Shown: positions 9,364 to 17,939 of the stretch, piece by piece
Position numbering within the stretch: position 1 is the first letter of the stretch
Layout of the letters: the number at the start of each line of letters is the position of its first letter
Assembly (NCBI GenBank): GCA_026016205.1
Contig: CP061209.1
Span: 243,469-307,468, forward strand
From: Methanosarcinales archaeon
GTDB taxonomy: Archaea > Halobacteriota > UBA148 > JAUWXC01
Reading direction: 5' to 3'
Length of the DNA: 64,000 nucleotides
The notes under the pieces: model-generated
Seen by the model: only the letters and a program-made list of their open reading frames with translations
Database searches by the model: none
What the model was told of the DNA's origin: nothing
Position numbers and translations under genes: made by a program

Positions 9364-10507
9364 GCACTTCCACCACCCTGTCGATTTGTTGCTCGGTGAT
9401 GACGAGTGGCGGCACGATTCTGATAATTCTATCTGAGATGCAGTTGAGCAGCACGCCTTTTTCTCTGGCCATATCAACGATTGCATTGCCGTCTATGCTC
9501 AGCTCTATCCCTATCATCAGCCCTTTACCTCTTATCTCCTTGATATGTTCCTGCCTTAAATTGCGCAGCTTTTGCATGAAATACGTCCCCAGTTTCCCCG
9601 CTCTTTCCACCAATTTTTCCTCTTCTATTGCAGAAATCGCTCCGAGGGAAGCTGCGCATGCCAGAGGGTCTCCACCAAAGGTTGAGCCATGGTCCCCAAC
9701 TTGGAAGTTTTTGGCTATGTCTTCCCTGGCACACATCGCACCCATGGGAAAACCACCGCCCAGCGCCTTTGCCATGGTCATTATATCCGGCTCTACGCCG
9801 TAATGCTCGTATGCGAACCATTTTCCAGTCCTGCCAAAACCTGTCTGCACCTCATCGAGGATGAGCAGAACGTCCTTCTCATCGCAGACATCTCTCACAG
9901 CCCTCAAATATCCCTCCGATGGTATGCGTATGCCGTTCTCGCCTTGAATTGGCTCTAATATGACGGCTGCAGTTTCATTGCTTATCGTATCCTGTATCGC
10001 ATCAACATCATTGTACGGCACAAACCTGGCACCGGGAATCAGTGGCTCAAATGGTTTCCTGTATTTCTCCTTGTAGGTGATGCTCAGCGCTCCAAGAGTC
10101 CTGCCATGGAAGGAGCCTTCCGCGGCGATAAACTCCTTTTTACCAGATGCCTTCCTGGCGAGTTTTAGCGCTGCCTCGACCGCTTCCGTTCCAGAATTGC
10201 AGAAGAACACCCTGTCAATTGGCGTTAGCTCTACTATTTTTTCTGCCAGTTGGGCCTGCGGCTCATTGTAGTACAAATTAGAAATATGTATCAAATGTTC
10301 TGCCTGCTCCTTAATCGCAGAGACCACCCTTGGGTGGCAGTGGCCAACGTTGTTGACAGCGATGCCAGCTATACAGTCTATGTACTCCTTGCCATTGACG
10401 TCTTTTACGATTGCCCCTTTTCCTTCTTTCAACACGATGGGCTGGCGCGTGTATGTCTGCATCACATACCTTGCGCACTTCTCCATTACATCCTTCTCGC
10501 TCATCAT
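9356..10507 (-). CDS. argD: acetylornithine/acetyl-lysine aminotransferase
   Basis: Class III PLP aminotransferase of arginine synthesis (possibly also lysine). 383 residues, full length. Motifs: VFFCNSGTEAVEAALKLAR, GSFHGRTLGAL, LILDEVQTGFGRTGK with the PLP aspartate, and catalytic Lys in TMAKALGGGFPMGA. It overlaps hisC at its 3' end and follows guaA-B with a 3-bp gap, so it belongs to one leftward operon (guaA-B, argD, hisC, AK6, CDP-alcohol transferase). Confidence 0.92.
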   Translation of the reverse strand: MMSEKDVMEKCARYVMQTYTRQPIVLKEGKGAIVKDVNGKEYIDCIAGIAVNNVGHCHPRVVSAIKEQAEHLIHISNLYYNEPQAQLAEKIVELTPIDRVFFCNSGTEAVEAALKLARKASGKKEFIAAEGSFHGRTLGALSITYKEKYRKPFEPLIPGARFVPYNDVDAIQDTISNETAAVILEPIQGENGIRIPSEGYLRAVRDVCDEKDVLLILDEVQTGFGRTGKWFAYEHYGVEPDIMTMAKALGGGFPMGAMCAREDIAKNFQVGDHGSTFGGDPLACAASLGAISAIEEEKLVERAGKLGTYFMQKLRNLRQEHIKEIRGKGLMIGIELSIDGNAIVDMAREKGVLLNCISDRIIRIVPPLVITEQQIDRVVEVLG

Positions 10508-10510
10508 CTC

Positions 10511-11425
10511 TCACTCAAACTCTATGGTGGCGGGTGGTTTTGGCGTTATGTCATATACGACCCTTGCCACATCAGGAATCTCGTTGGTAATCCTGGATGC
10601 TATGTGCTTCAGTTTTTTCCAGGGCAGCACCATTGGCGTAGCCGTCATGCCATCTCTAGATTCTATCGCCCTAACCGCGACAATCCAGCCATGGATGCGC
10701 TTGTCTCCTTTCACACCTGTCCCTCTCTCAAGCACAGCGGCAAATGTCTGCCAGGGACGGAACTCGTCTACTATCTCATCCTCTACGATGGCGTTTGCCT
10801 CTCTCACTACTTTCAACTTCTCTTTGGTTACCTCGCCAATTATCCTGACTGCCAATCCGGGTCCTGGAAATGGCATCCTTTCGCATATCTCCTTTGGCAG
10901 GTCCAAAGCTCTTGCTACCTCTCGCACCTCATCCTTGTATAAATCGCGTAGCGGCTCTATGATGGCATCAAATCCTATCTTTACAGGCAATCCTCCTACA
11001 TTATGGTGCGACTTTATTCCGCCCTCGGACTCAATCCTGTCGGGATAGATGGTCCCCTGGATGAGGTAGCGCACGTTCTCCTTTCGTGCTGCATCCTCAA
11101 ATACCCTGATAAACGTCTCACCTATGATTTTTCGCTTCTTTTCCGGATCTCTCACACCCTTCAGCGCGCCCAAAAATCGCTCGCTCGCCTCTATGAAGTG
11201 CGGATTCATATGCCCAAACGTTTTCTTGATCCGCTCAACTTCGCCCTTGCGCATCAGTCCTGTGTCGACGAAGATGGGAATCAATCTGTCTCCGATGGCT
11301 CTGTGCGCCAGTACTGCGCATACTGAACTATCCACCCCACCAGAGAGAGCGATGATGGCTTTGTCCTTGACACTTTGTCCAATCTCTTCAATGCCCAATT
11401 CTATAAATCGCTCAACGTTTACCAT
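10511..11425 (-). CDS. guaAB: GMP synthase subunit B (ATP pyrophosphatase subunit)
   Basis: Adenylates XMP and transfers ammonia to give GMP. In archaea the glutaminase subunit is a separate protein, not seen in this window. 304 residues. PP-loop [18 protein letters not shown] near the N-terminus, [27 protein letters not shown], and the C-terminal dimerisation domain ending [12 protein letters not shown], which is the usual GuaA tail. First gene of the leftward operon; the region 11426-11486 upstream is AT-rich with a TATA-like AAAATATATG. Confidence 0.94.
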   Translation of the reverse strand: MVNVERFIELGIEEIGQSVKDKAIIALSGGVDSSVCAVLAHRAIGDRLIPIFVDTGLMRKGEVERIKKTFGHMNPHFIEASERFLGALKGVRDPEKKRKIIGETFIRVFEDAARKENVRYLIQGTIYPDRIESEGGIKSHHNVGGLPVKIGFDAIIEPLRDLYKDEVREVARALDLPKEICERMPFPGPGLAVRIIGEVTKEKLKVVREANAIVEDEIVDEFRPWQTFAAVLERGTGVKGDKRIHGWIVAVRAIESRDGMTATPMVLPWKKLKHIASRITNEIPDVARVVYDITPKPPATIEFE

Positions 11426-11486
11426 TTAATATGACCCCAAACACAGCGTAAATATGCGTCAATCATCTTAAAATATATGTATTAAA

Positions 11487-12365
11487 TCATCTGGAAATGA
11501 CCTGACAACCGTCTTCTTCCACTATAAGTGTGTGTTCTGCCTGCGAAATCAGTCCTCCAGCATCCTCTTTGAGGGCAGGGTAAGAATGAAGAATCCCCGC
11601 CGCCTCCAACTGGTTCAACATGAAATCTAATTTATTTTGGCACAACCACCTTTTCGCAAATGGAAGTCCTTTGTATTCATCGAGATCCTTTAGTAATTTC
11701 CTTGCAGCAGGCAATCGCACTGGTTTTAGCCTATCTACTCTATATATCTCGGCTCCCCCTCTCTCAGATACGTGTCCTGCGCCATTTGTCGCAAATGGTT
11801 CAATCGCGATGACATCTCCTGCTTTAAGACGCACACCCTGTTCAACGTGCCTGTTTGGAATGGATGGGGCTGCGTGCTGCACGTATCTATCGAGCCCATG
11901 CCCAGTGAGATTTGCCACGGGCTTGTAACCAAATTCATTTATGGTTTTTTCAATAATGGCGCCTATCTCCACAGTACTGGTGCCTGCGCGGATTATGCCA
12001 ATGGCATTCTCTAGAGCAACCTCGGATGCTTTCACCAACTTGGGATTTCCGCTTAAATCAACGGTTATGGCTGTATCGGCAATGTAGCCATCTATGTGCA
12101 CACCTATGTCGAGTTTTACCATATCATCTTCGAAGACCGAAGTATCATTGGCTGAAGGAGTTGCATGTGCTGCTATATCGTTTCGTGAAATGTTGCACGG
12201 GAATGCGGGCATGCCCCCCTTCTCCTTGATGCGCGTTTCCGCAAATTCTGCGACCTTCAGCAGTGAAACGCCCGGTTTCACCATCTTCACTGCCTCTGTC
12301 CTGACCTCGGCCAGAATCTTGCCCGCTTTGCAATACTTTTCGACTACATCTTCGCCCATCATCAT
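11487..12365 (-). CDS. map: methionine aminopeptidase type II
   Basis: Removes N-terminal Met from nascent proteins. 292 residues, M24 fold. Metal ligands are visible: D in [22 protein letters not shown] (two Asp), the His in [20 protein letters not shown], and Glu in [12 protein letters not shown] and the C-terminal [10 protein letters not shown]. The type II insertion lies in the second half (about 190-250). The gene begins with three successive ATG codons at 12357-12365; any could be the start. The first overlaps the pepQ stop, so the two M24 peptidases are coupled. Confidence 0.93.
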   Translation of the reverse strand: MMMGEDVVEKYCKAGKILAEVRTEAVKMVKPGVSLLKVAEFAETRIKEKGGMPAFPCNISRNDIAAHATPSANDTSVFEDDMVKLDIGVHIDGYIADTAITVDLSGNPKLVKASEVALENAIGIIRAGTSTVEIGAIIEKTINEFGYKPVANLTGHGLDRYVQHAAPSIPNRHVEQGVRLKAGDVIAIEPFATNGAGHVSERGGAEIYRVDRLKPVRLPAARKLLKDLDEYKGLPFAKRWLCQNKLDFMLNQLEAAGILHSYPALKEDAGGLISQAEHTLIVEEDGCQVISR

Positions 12366-13471
12366 ATCACCAACTGCTTTGGAAATTTCGTGAGATTTTT
12401 ACAACCCTTGGCGCTGACAAGGACCATATCCTCTATTCTAACCCCTCCTATCCTGGGGTCGTATAATCCAGGCTCCACGGTAACGACGTTGCCCGCCTTC
12501 AGCGCCTCACCTCCTATGCTTAAAGAAGGCCCTTCGTGAATCTCGATGCCGACACCATGTCCCGTGGAATGAATGAACCCTGTTTTTGCCCCTTTCCTCT
12601 CAGTGCTGTATCCGCGTTCTTCAAACAAATCACACACCACGTTATGCACGTCTTCACCCGTAACGCCCGCCTTGATGGTATCGAATGCAACATTTTGAGC
12701 ATCTAACACCGCCTGATACATGTCGACGATTTCCGCCGAAGCATCGCCTCTCAGTACGGTCCTGCTCATGTCTGCATGGTAGCGTTCCTTTCTGTGATAT
12801 GGAAATATGTCAATGACAATCGGCGCATCTTTTTTCAACATTCCATGGCCTGTGCAATGAGGGTTGCTTGCCTGCTTGCCACATGCCACAATGGTGTCAT
12901 TGGTTGTGCATTGTTCATCCACCAATGCATGCTCTATAATGCATCTCACTCTCTCTGATGTAATATCCAGAGAATCTCCTCTTATTTCTGCGCTTTTGAT
13001 GGCGTCTATTGCCGCCTTCATCGCTTTTTCACAGGCGCACTGTGTCTTGATGATGCACTCTATTTCAGTTTTACTCTTGACCTCTCTAACCTTCTCAAGG
13101 TTTTCTGTTAGGGTTATGCCGATGCCTTTTTTCTGCAGTCCTTCTGCGAGAAAGAATGGAAAGTTGGCTGGCACTTTTATCTGCTCTATTTTCTCCTCAC
13201 ACAGAATCCTATATAACAACTCACAGCGAACCTTCCTTGGGTCCTGGTATTTTTTAACCAATTCCTTGATGCCATAGTCAGTAGTAGGTCTGACGTCCTT
13301 GACTCTTGACTCCTTCTTTGCGCGCTCAACTTCCATCTGGGAGAGTACGATAAACTCCTTTTTGCCCCTTCTTATGTAGGTGAGCGTGCTTGGCGTTAGA
13401 AATCTCGTGAAATAATAGAGGCTAGCGTCATGCATGCTGTTTCCTACGAGGAGTAGTGCATTGGGGTTCAT
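12362..13471 (-). CDS. pepQ: Xaa-Pro aminopeptidase/dipeptidase (M24B)
   Basis: 369 residues. The N-terminal creatinase-like domain (1-135) is followed by the pita-bread M24 domain. Metal-binding stretches: [21 protein letters not shown], the [16 protein letters not shown] histidines and the late glutamates [20 protein letters not shown]. It probably releases proline-containing dipeptides or N-terminal residues before proline. Immediately followed by map with a 4-bp overlap. The pairing of two M24 peptidases suggests a peptide-processing unit. Confidence 0.88.
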   Translation of the reverse strand: MNPNALLLVGNSMHDASLYYFTRFLTPSTLTYIRRGKKEFIVLSQMEVERAKKESRVKDVRPTTDYGIKELVKKYQDPRKVRCELLYRILCEEKIEQIKVPANFPFFLAEGLQKKGIGITLTENLEKVREVKSKTEIECIIKTQCACEKAMKAAIDAIKSAEIRGDSLDITSERVRCIIEHALVDEQCTTNDTIVACGKQASNPHCTGHGMLKKDAPIVIDIFPYHRKERYHADMSRTVLRGDASAEIVDMYQAVLDAQNVAFDTIKAGVTGEDVHNVVCDLFEERGYSTERKGAKTGFIHSTGHGVGIEIHEGPSLSIGGEALKAGNVVTVEPGLYDPRIGGVRIEDMVLVSAKGCKNLTKFPKQLVI

Positions 13472-13558
13472 AACATCGATTGCATCTTAGTGTCATAATG
13501 CATTATGAAGGTTATCACGAAAAAGTTAATAGGTGCTTGCGAGATAAACTATGATGCC

Positions 13559-14212
13559 ATGAGGAAGATAATTGCAGTTCTGATTGTTTTGACAATTCTT
13601 ACTGCTACTACTGGCTGTTTAGAGCCCAAGGAAGCAGCTCCTGCAAGGGTAAGTGAAGCCGCGCTTGCACAGGTTGGATGGGTACAAGAAGGCGATGTGC
13701 AGAAGCAAACATTGGAAACGAACGTGTCAGAAGTCACGATTAAGGCCAATATAGCAACGGTAGTCTACAAGGACAGGGCTTTGGAGGATAAGATAGCACA
13801 CGATACGGGCGGATTGATATCGGGTGTATCATCTTATCTGATGACCATCCGGCTAGTGTTGCCATTGGGCATCAGCCCGCCAGCCGACCTAGTATTTAAC
13901 CTGGGAGAGGAACAGTTCCTGCAAAAGGCGCGAGAAACCGTTCCTGATATGCAACAGGCGGGAACCAGAACGATATCAATTGCCGGCGGCCACACAACAG
14001 ACGCCAGGATTTATGAAGGAACCATCAACTATGAGGGCGGCTCCGTGGGGGTAAGAGGTATCTTGGCGATGTGGGATGCCAATGGATCGACCATCGTAGT
14101 AGGCGCGGTGACTCCAGTTGAAGACCTTACATATCAGGGAATCACAATCGTTCAGATTGATGGAGAAGCAGAGTTCAACGAGGCAATCGCGCTGATTCAA
14201 AGTGTAACGTAA
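13559..14212 (+). CDS. putative secreted lipoprotein of unknown function
   Basis: 217 residues from the ATG at 13559 (MRKIIAVLIVLTILTATTGC); the longer open frame begins 54 bp earlier without a recognisable signal. The N-terminus is a classic lipoprotein signal with lipobox TATTGC, so it is probably lipid-anchored outside the membrane. The rest is a mixed alpha/beta domain with several Gly-rich strands (VGVRGILAMWDANGSTIVVGAV). It resembles the archaeal DUF6517 lipoproteins in length and layout; not confirmed. No operon partner: it converges with the gene at 14219. Confidence 0.72.
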   Translation: MRKIIAVLIVLTILTATTGCLEPKEAAPARVSEAALAQVGWVQEGDVQKQTLETNVSEVTIKANIATVVYKDRALEDKIAHDTGGLISGVSSYLMTIRLVLPLGISPPADLVFNLGEEQFLQKARETVPDMQQAGTRTISIAGGHTTDARIYEGTINYEGGSVGVRGILAMWDANGSTIVVGAVTPVEDLTYQGITIVQIDGEAEFNEAIALIQSVT

Positions 14213-14218
14213 TAACTC

Positions 14219-14623
14219 TTATTTACCTTTTAACAAAACTCTTGCACTCGTCAACTTTTCGATCTCGTCAATCAGGTCAGTAACGATGCCCTCGCCTAAA
14301 TGTTCTGGAAGAACCTGGAGGAATTTTATAACGCACGAATTTCCCCTCAGTTCGCCGAATATGAAGCCGACCACTTCGCCCTTTTTTTCTGCGACCAAAC
14401 ACGTTTTAGGATTTTGTTTGGATAAGCGCACGACATCATCTTTCGTTATCAGCCCTCTGGACGTCGGAGGAAATTCTCTTTCGATGTCCAGGACGGTTTC
14501 TAAATCCTTTTCCAGCCTTTCAGCCATGCCTAGCGCCATATATGTTTTTCCCGAATGTTCTGGGCCGCAAATATGTATTATGTTTCCTGGCATGCTATCA
14601 GTTAAAGATAATATTTCCCTCAT
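14219..14623 (-). CDS. P-loop / GNAT chimera-like protein
   Basis: 134 residues. Residues 12-45 look like the start of a RecA/RadB-type ATPase, with a Walker A motif CGPEHSGKTYMAL. From about residue 48 the sequence is instead GNAT-like: VAEKKGEVVGFIFGE followed by the acetyl-CoA binding pattern LQVLPEHLGEGIVTDLIDEIEKL. There is no room for the rest of either fold: no Walker B, and the GNAT N-terminus is missing. It may be a fusion left after a deletion, or a genuine small protein. Function not assigned. Confidence 0.6.
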   Translation of the reverse strand: MREILSLTDSMPGNIIHICGPEHSGKTYMALGMAERLEKDLETVLDIEREFPPTSRGLITKDDVVRLSKQNPKTCLVAEKKGEVVGFIFGELRGNSCVIKFLQVLPEHLGEGIVTDLIDEIEKLTSARVLLKGK

Positions 14624-14846
14624 GCTTAAAAGTATTGTGAGGGCTGTTTTGGCACCTCCTATCTCTCTAAAAATAGGATCTAAAAATGCGCCATATGAAA
14701 TGTCCCGTTGGCTTAACCAACTGACAATAATGGCAGGAAGGTAACCGCGCCATAGTTAACGCCTTAAGTGAGCCAGATAATCAGCCACCTTCACTACAGT
14801 TTCACTGACTTCATCGGCTGCATATTTACCAGATTCTCACCATAAA

Positions 14847-14933
14847 TTACAATCCAAACAGAATGGTAAGCGAAACTACGACGGTCATAACTACAGCCGC
14901 GGTTTCATGAATTATTACGAGCGGATCACTCAT
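14847..14933 (-). CDS. 28-residue single-span membrane peptide
   Basis: Small gene: ATG at 14933, stop TAA at 14847-14849, product MSDPLVIIHETAA then VVMTVVVSLTILFGL. It is preceded by a near-perfect Shine-Dalgarno, GGAGGTGA, about 8 bases before the ATG. The last 18 residues form one hydrophobic helix. It lies 26 bp downstream of the 63-residue gene on the same strand and is probably co-transcribed. Function unknown. The Shine-Dalgarno and composition argue for a real gene. Confidence 0.6.
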   Translation of the reverse strand: MSDPLVIIHETAAVVMTVVVSLTILFGL

Positions 14934-14959
14934 CGACTTTCACCTCCTTTCTATATTTT

Positions 14960-15151
14960 CTATTCATTAGCAGACGGCAGGATTTCCGACTCCGTCTCCT
15001 TCAGGGTCACACTCCACTTGTTAGATTCGGTACGCTCCCAGATCACCTGATACTTTTTTTCATCAGGGTCTAAATCCAATAAAACGATCCGGGGAACCGT
15101 GGATGCAAAGCTTGTTTTGCCCCTCTGCCACAATTTTGTTTTGAATTTCAT
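14960..15151 (-). CDS. 63-residue conserved-looking protein, AbrB-like
   Basis: Product begins MKFKTKLWQRGKTSFAST and continues VPRIVLLDLDPDEKKYQVIWE. It resembles small archaeal proteins with a swapped-hairpin AbrB-like strand pattern (K-x-W-x-R-G-x-x-S followed by P-x-x-V-x-L-x-L-D). A Shine-Dalgarno (AAGGAG) sits 9-14 bases before the ATG. The 15160-15280 stretch upstream is very AT-rich. Followed by the 28-residue membrane peptide. Could be a DNA-binding regulator or antitoxin; not proven. Confidence 0.6.
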   Translation of the reverse strand: MKFKTKLWQRGKTSFASTVPRIVLLDLDPDEKKYQVIWERTESNKWSVTLKETESEILPSANE

Positions 15152-15282
15152 GCTTGTATTACTCCTTGTATTATCTTACGTGTTATTTTTTGCCTTACTC
15201 TATGTATTGTTTTATGTATTGCCTCTATAAATAAGTTTCGCTAGATTTAGATTTAACATATTCCTAAACAAACTCGCCAGTC

Positions 15283-15993
15283 TTATGGCCGGGTGATAAA
15301 ATCTGGATTTACAGGTGCCTTTACTATCTTTGGAAGTTTGCCCCACATTCCTATGTGGTCATCTTTGATCAGGATGGCGCCTTCTATGCCATCCACGCTC
15401 TTTATGACGTCGAATGCCCTTTCTGTCTCCTTCTTTGAGTTTCCGACGACTGTATTGCCAAGCGCCGTCGCAGCGGCATCTGCGAGCGATGCACTTTTGG
15501 CTATAACCGTAGCTGCATCCACATTACCGAAACTGATTGAAGGCCCTACCCTGCCTGAAGAGGTACATATCCCTTTTGATTCATGCGCTTCCACCTGAAA
15601 GGCCAGGTGCTTAGCAGCCGATCCGCCAGCGTATATTCCGACTAATACGGGCTTATCGGTGAACAATGCTATATCTCCGCCATTGTCCACTATTACATGC
15701 TTTGCGCCTTTCTCCAGCGCTGCCTCTACAGCCAGTTCTGCTATGGTGCCGGCTACTGCGGCCATTGGACCGACGCCCACTGCGTTCCCTGCCAAGAACA
15801 ACCTTTTCACGATTTCTGGCCTTTCCTCTGGCATAGGATGTGGTTCCATCGTAACTCTAAAAAATGGGTCGAATGTGATGTACCGTTCGAGTTGCCTTCT
15901 GTGCTCCATAATCGCCTGCCGGGCAGCTTCAATATACGGAGCATCAGAAATGATTGTTACGACGGTTTCCTTTAACTGAAATCTGCTTTTCAT
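15283..15993 (-). CDS. UPF0280 family protein of the homocysteine synthesis operon
   Basis: 236 residues, COG2122/DUF375, ApbE-like fold. Family stretches: NAVGVGPMAAVAGTIAELA, HVIVDNGGDIAL and GICTSSGRVGPSISFGNVDAATVIA. In Methanosarcina, genes of this type cluster with a DUF39 protein and a NIL-ferredoxin needed to make homocysteine from aspartate semialdehyde and sulfide. The same three genes are adjacent here on one strand (order of transcription DUF39, ferredoxin, UPF0280). Its exact catalytic role in that route is unclear. Confidence 0.87.
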   Translation of the reverse strand: MKSRFQLKETVVTIISDAPYIEAARQAIMEHRRQLERYITFDPFFRVTMEPHPMPEERPEIVKRLFLAGNAVGVGPMAAVAGTIAELAVEAALEKGAKHVIVDNGGDIALFTDKPVLVGIYAGGSAAKHLAFQVEAHESKGICTSSGRVGPSISFGNVDAATVIAKSASLADAAATALGNTVVGNSKKETERAFDVIKSVDGIEGAILIKDDHIGMWGKLPKIVKAPVNPDFITRP

Positions 15994-15996
15994 AAA

Positions 15997-16383
15997 TTAT
16001 CTAGATAATTTAAGGGCGTTGTGCGGACAGGCCGTTATACACGCTCCGCACTGGATGCACTCCTTGTGGTCCATGGAAACGCTGCCATCGGCTTCATACC
16101 TGAACACGTTGGTTGGGCAGACTGAAATACACACGCCACAATGTATACACTCCTCGTCTGTGCGAACGATTGGTTTTTCCAGAGTGATGATGTCAACTCC
16201 ACGTGATTTAAACGATTTAATGACCTTTTTTGCATCTTCATCAGGAACGTTTATGATTAACTCGCCGCCGGTAATGTCTATAGTCGCTTTGTTGATGTTC
16301 ACCAAGGCACCAGTTTCTAATATGACTTCTGCGATCAGTGGTTTTTTTATTATCTGGGAGTTGAAACACAATATTATCTTCAT
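15997..16383 (-). CDS. NIL domain plus two 4Fe-4S clusters ferredoxin
   Basis: 128 residues. Residues 1-72 form a NIL domain (substrate-binding-like ferredoxin fold). Residues 79-119 carry two clusters: Cys 79, 82, 85, 89 (CIHCGVCISVCP) and Cys 109, 112, 115, 119 (CIQCGACITACP). It is the electron or sulfur-handling partner in the sulfide-dependent homocysteine route. The start overlaps the stop of the DUF39 gene by 4 bp, and its stop lies 3 bp before the UPF0280 start. Confidence 0.92.
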   Translation of the reverse strand: MKIILCFNSQIIKKPLIAEVILETGALVNINKATIDITGGELIINVPDEDAKKVIKSFKSRGVDIITLEKPIVRTDEECIHCGVCISVCPTNVFRYEADGSVSMDHKECIQCGACITACPHNALKLSR

Positions 16384-17885
16384 TTATGCCCCCCTCCTGT
16401 AAGCAATTTGCTCAGGTCCTCACTGGTGATAATGCCGATGACCTTTCGCTTGGCATCAATTACCGGCAACGCCGAGATATTGTGTTGTTCTAATTTACGG
16501 GCAGCTATGTCTATGGGGTCTCTTGGATTAACTGCAACAACCTTGCGCGTCATAATCTGTTCCACCCTGCCTCGCTTAGCAAGGGCGACAGCCTTCGACA
16601 CGTCCCAGGTGGTGATGATGCCCATTAACCTGCCATCATCGGATACCACTGGGAGATGGTTGAATTGCCCCTTTATAATTCTCTTCGCCGCCTCTTCGAT
16701 GCTTATATCTGGTTTTATGGTACCGATGCCAGCTGTCATGACATCCTTGACAAGCAGCAGCCCGCCCGTTTGCCTCATCGGTTTAACTCTTGGTTTAGTA
16801 GATAGCCCCTCTATGGGCGTGGTTAACATGAATTCTCCCTTTAAAACCCAGTCTTTGAGCGACTCTGCGACTTTTCTGGCCACATACAAACTCGAGATGG
16901 CGGACGTTCTAACTTCTTTGCCATTAATCTCTATACAACCGGATTTCAACTCTTCGTATGTGACTTCTCCGAGTACGGGCTTCTCTCTTCTCTGCACCCC
17001 ATAATCTAAAACTTCGGTTTTAATCTCTGCATCGCTTATCCCTGTGCACAAAGCAATATCTTCGTTGAGAATTGGTATCGGAATACCAAGGCCCACATAG
17101 AGTGTTGTGCCGTATTTGTGGAATGAGGCACCTTTAACGAATTCAGAATTCATCTCTTTTAAATTGCCTTTGACCATCAGGGTTCCCATGTTGTTTTTCG
17201 GGTCATGCTGTGTACCCTCGCCTATTATGTATCCTTGAGCGCCGCACAAAAAGATGCGCGTTCCCATGCCAATCGTGGCATATGTCGGGTCATTGGAGAG
17301 TGGTGATAGAGCTCCGGACCCTGTGTATATCACATTGCCCAGATCCGGGAGCAGGGGGCCCATATATGTGTGCATGGTTTGGTCGGATGTGTTGGTTGCT
17401 GCATTATATCTTTGATATGCATTTCTTGGATTGATCATAATTGCTTGATTTAGGTCTTCTATTGTAAGCATCGTCTCGACATTCTTTAAGGGGTAACAGT
17501 CAGTTCCACTTCCAGTGGTGCGCAGTACAACGGATTTCCCGGACACCAACTCCTCTATCACGTGCCCGCCGCCATATTCCATTCCTCGCGATTCAGATAC
17601 CTGTGTGGCGCCGATATATGCATCCACTGCTGCCAGGCCTGTATATGCCTCTACATCATTCAGCCGGAGTTTTTGCATTTTTATTGGCGGGTCCGCGTGT
17701 CCAAAATTGAGTATTGCGCCCGAAGAGCACATCGCGCCGAACGTACCAGTGGTGACAACATCTACCTCTTTGGCTGCGCCTTCTGGACCAAGTGTCTCCA
17801 CTATCGCTGTCATTTCCTCGGCGGTGACAACATGGACGCTGCCATCCCTGATTTTCTGGTTGATTTCCTCGACGGTTTTGCCCAT
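16380..17885 (-). CDS. DUF39 homocysteine biosynthesis protein fused to a CBS pair
   Basis: 501 residues. Residues 1 to about 370 are the COG1900/DUF39 domain, with conserved cysteines (GAMCSSGAILN; GSGTDCYPL; FLCGAQGYIIGEGTQHDP), proposed to insert sulfide into aspartate semialdehyde for homocysteine. Residues about 378-500 are a tandem CBS module (VMTAGIGTIKPDISIEEAAKRI..., QIMTRKVVAVNPRDPIDIAARKL), usually a sensor of adenosyl compounds. The fusion suggests that SAM or adenylate levels tune homocysteine production. First gene of the three-gene operon. Confidence 0.92.
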   Translation of the reverse strand: MGKTVEEINQKIRDGSVHVVTAEEMTAIVETLGPEGAAKEVDVVTTGTFGAMCSSGAILNFGHADPPIKMQKLRLNDVEAYTGLAAVDAYIGATQVSESRGMEYGGGHVIEELVSGKSVVLRTTGSGTDCYPLKNVETMLTIEDLNQAIMINPRNAYQRYNAATNTSDQTMHTYMGPLLPDLGNVIYTGSGALSPLSNDPTYATIGMGTRIFLCGAQGYIIGEGTQHDPKNNMGTLMVKGNLKEMNSEFVKGASFHKYGTTLYVGLGIPIPILNEDIALCTGISDAEIKTEVLDYGVQRREKPVLGEVTYEELKSGCIEINGKEVRTSAISSLYVARKVAESLKDWVLKGEFMLTTPIEGLSTKPRVKPMRQTGGLLLVKDVMTAGIGTIKPDISIEEAAKRIIKGQFNHLPVVSDDGRLMGIITTWDVSKAVALAKRGRVEQIMTRKVVAVNPRDPIDIAARKLEQHNISALPVIDAKRKVIGIITSEDLSKLLTGGGHK

Positions 17886-17939
17886 ATAATAAGTAATAAT
17901 TTTGTATGTTATTTATAACAAATGGTAACAGGGCATAGG

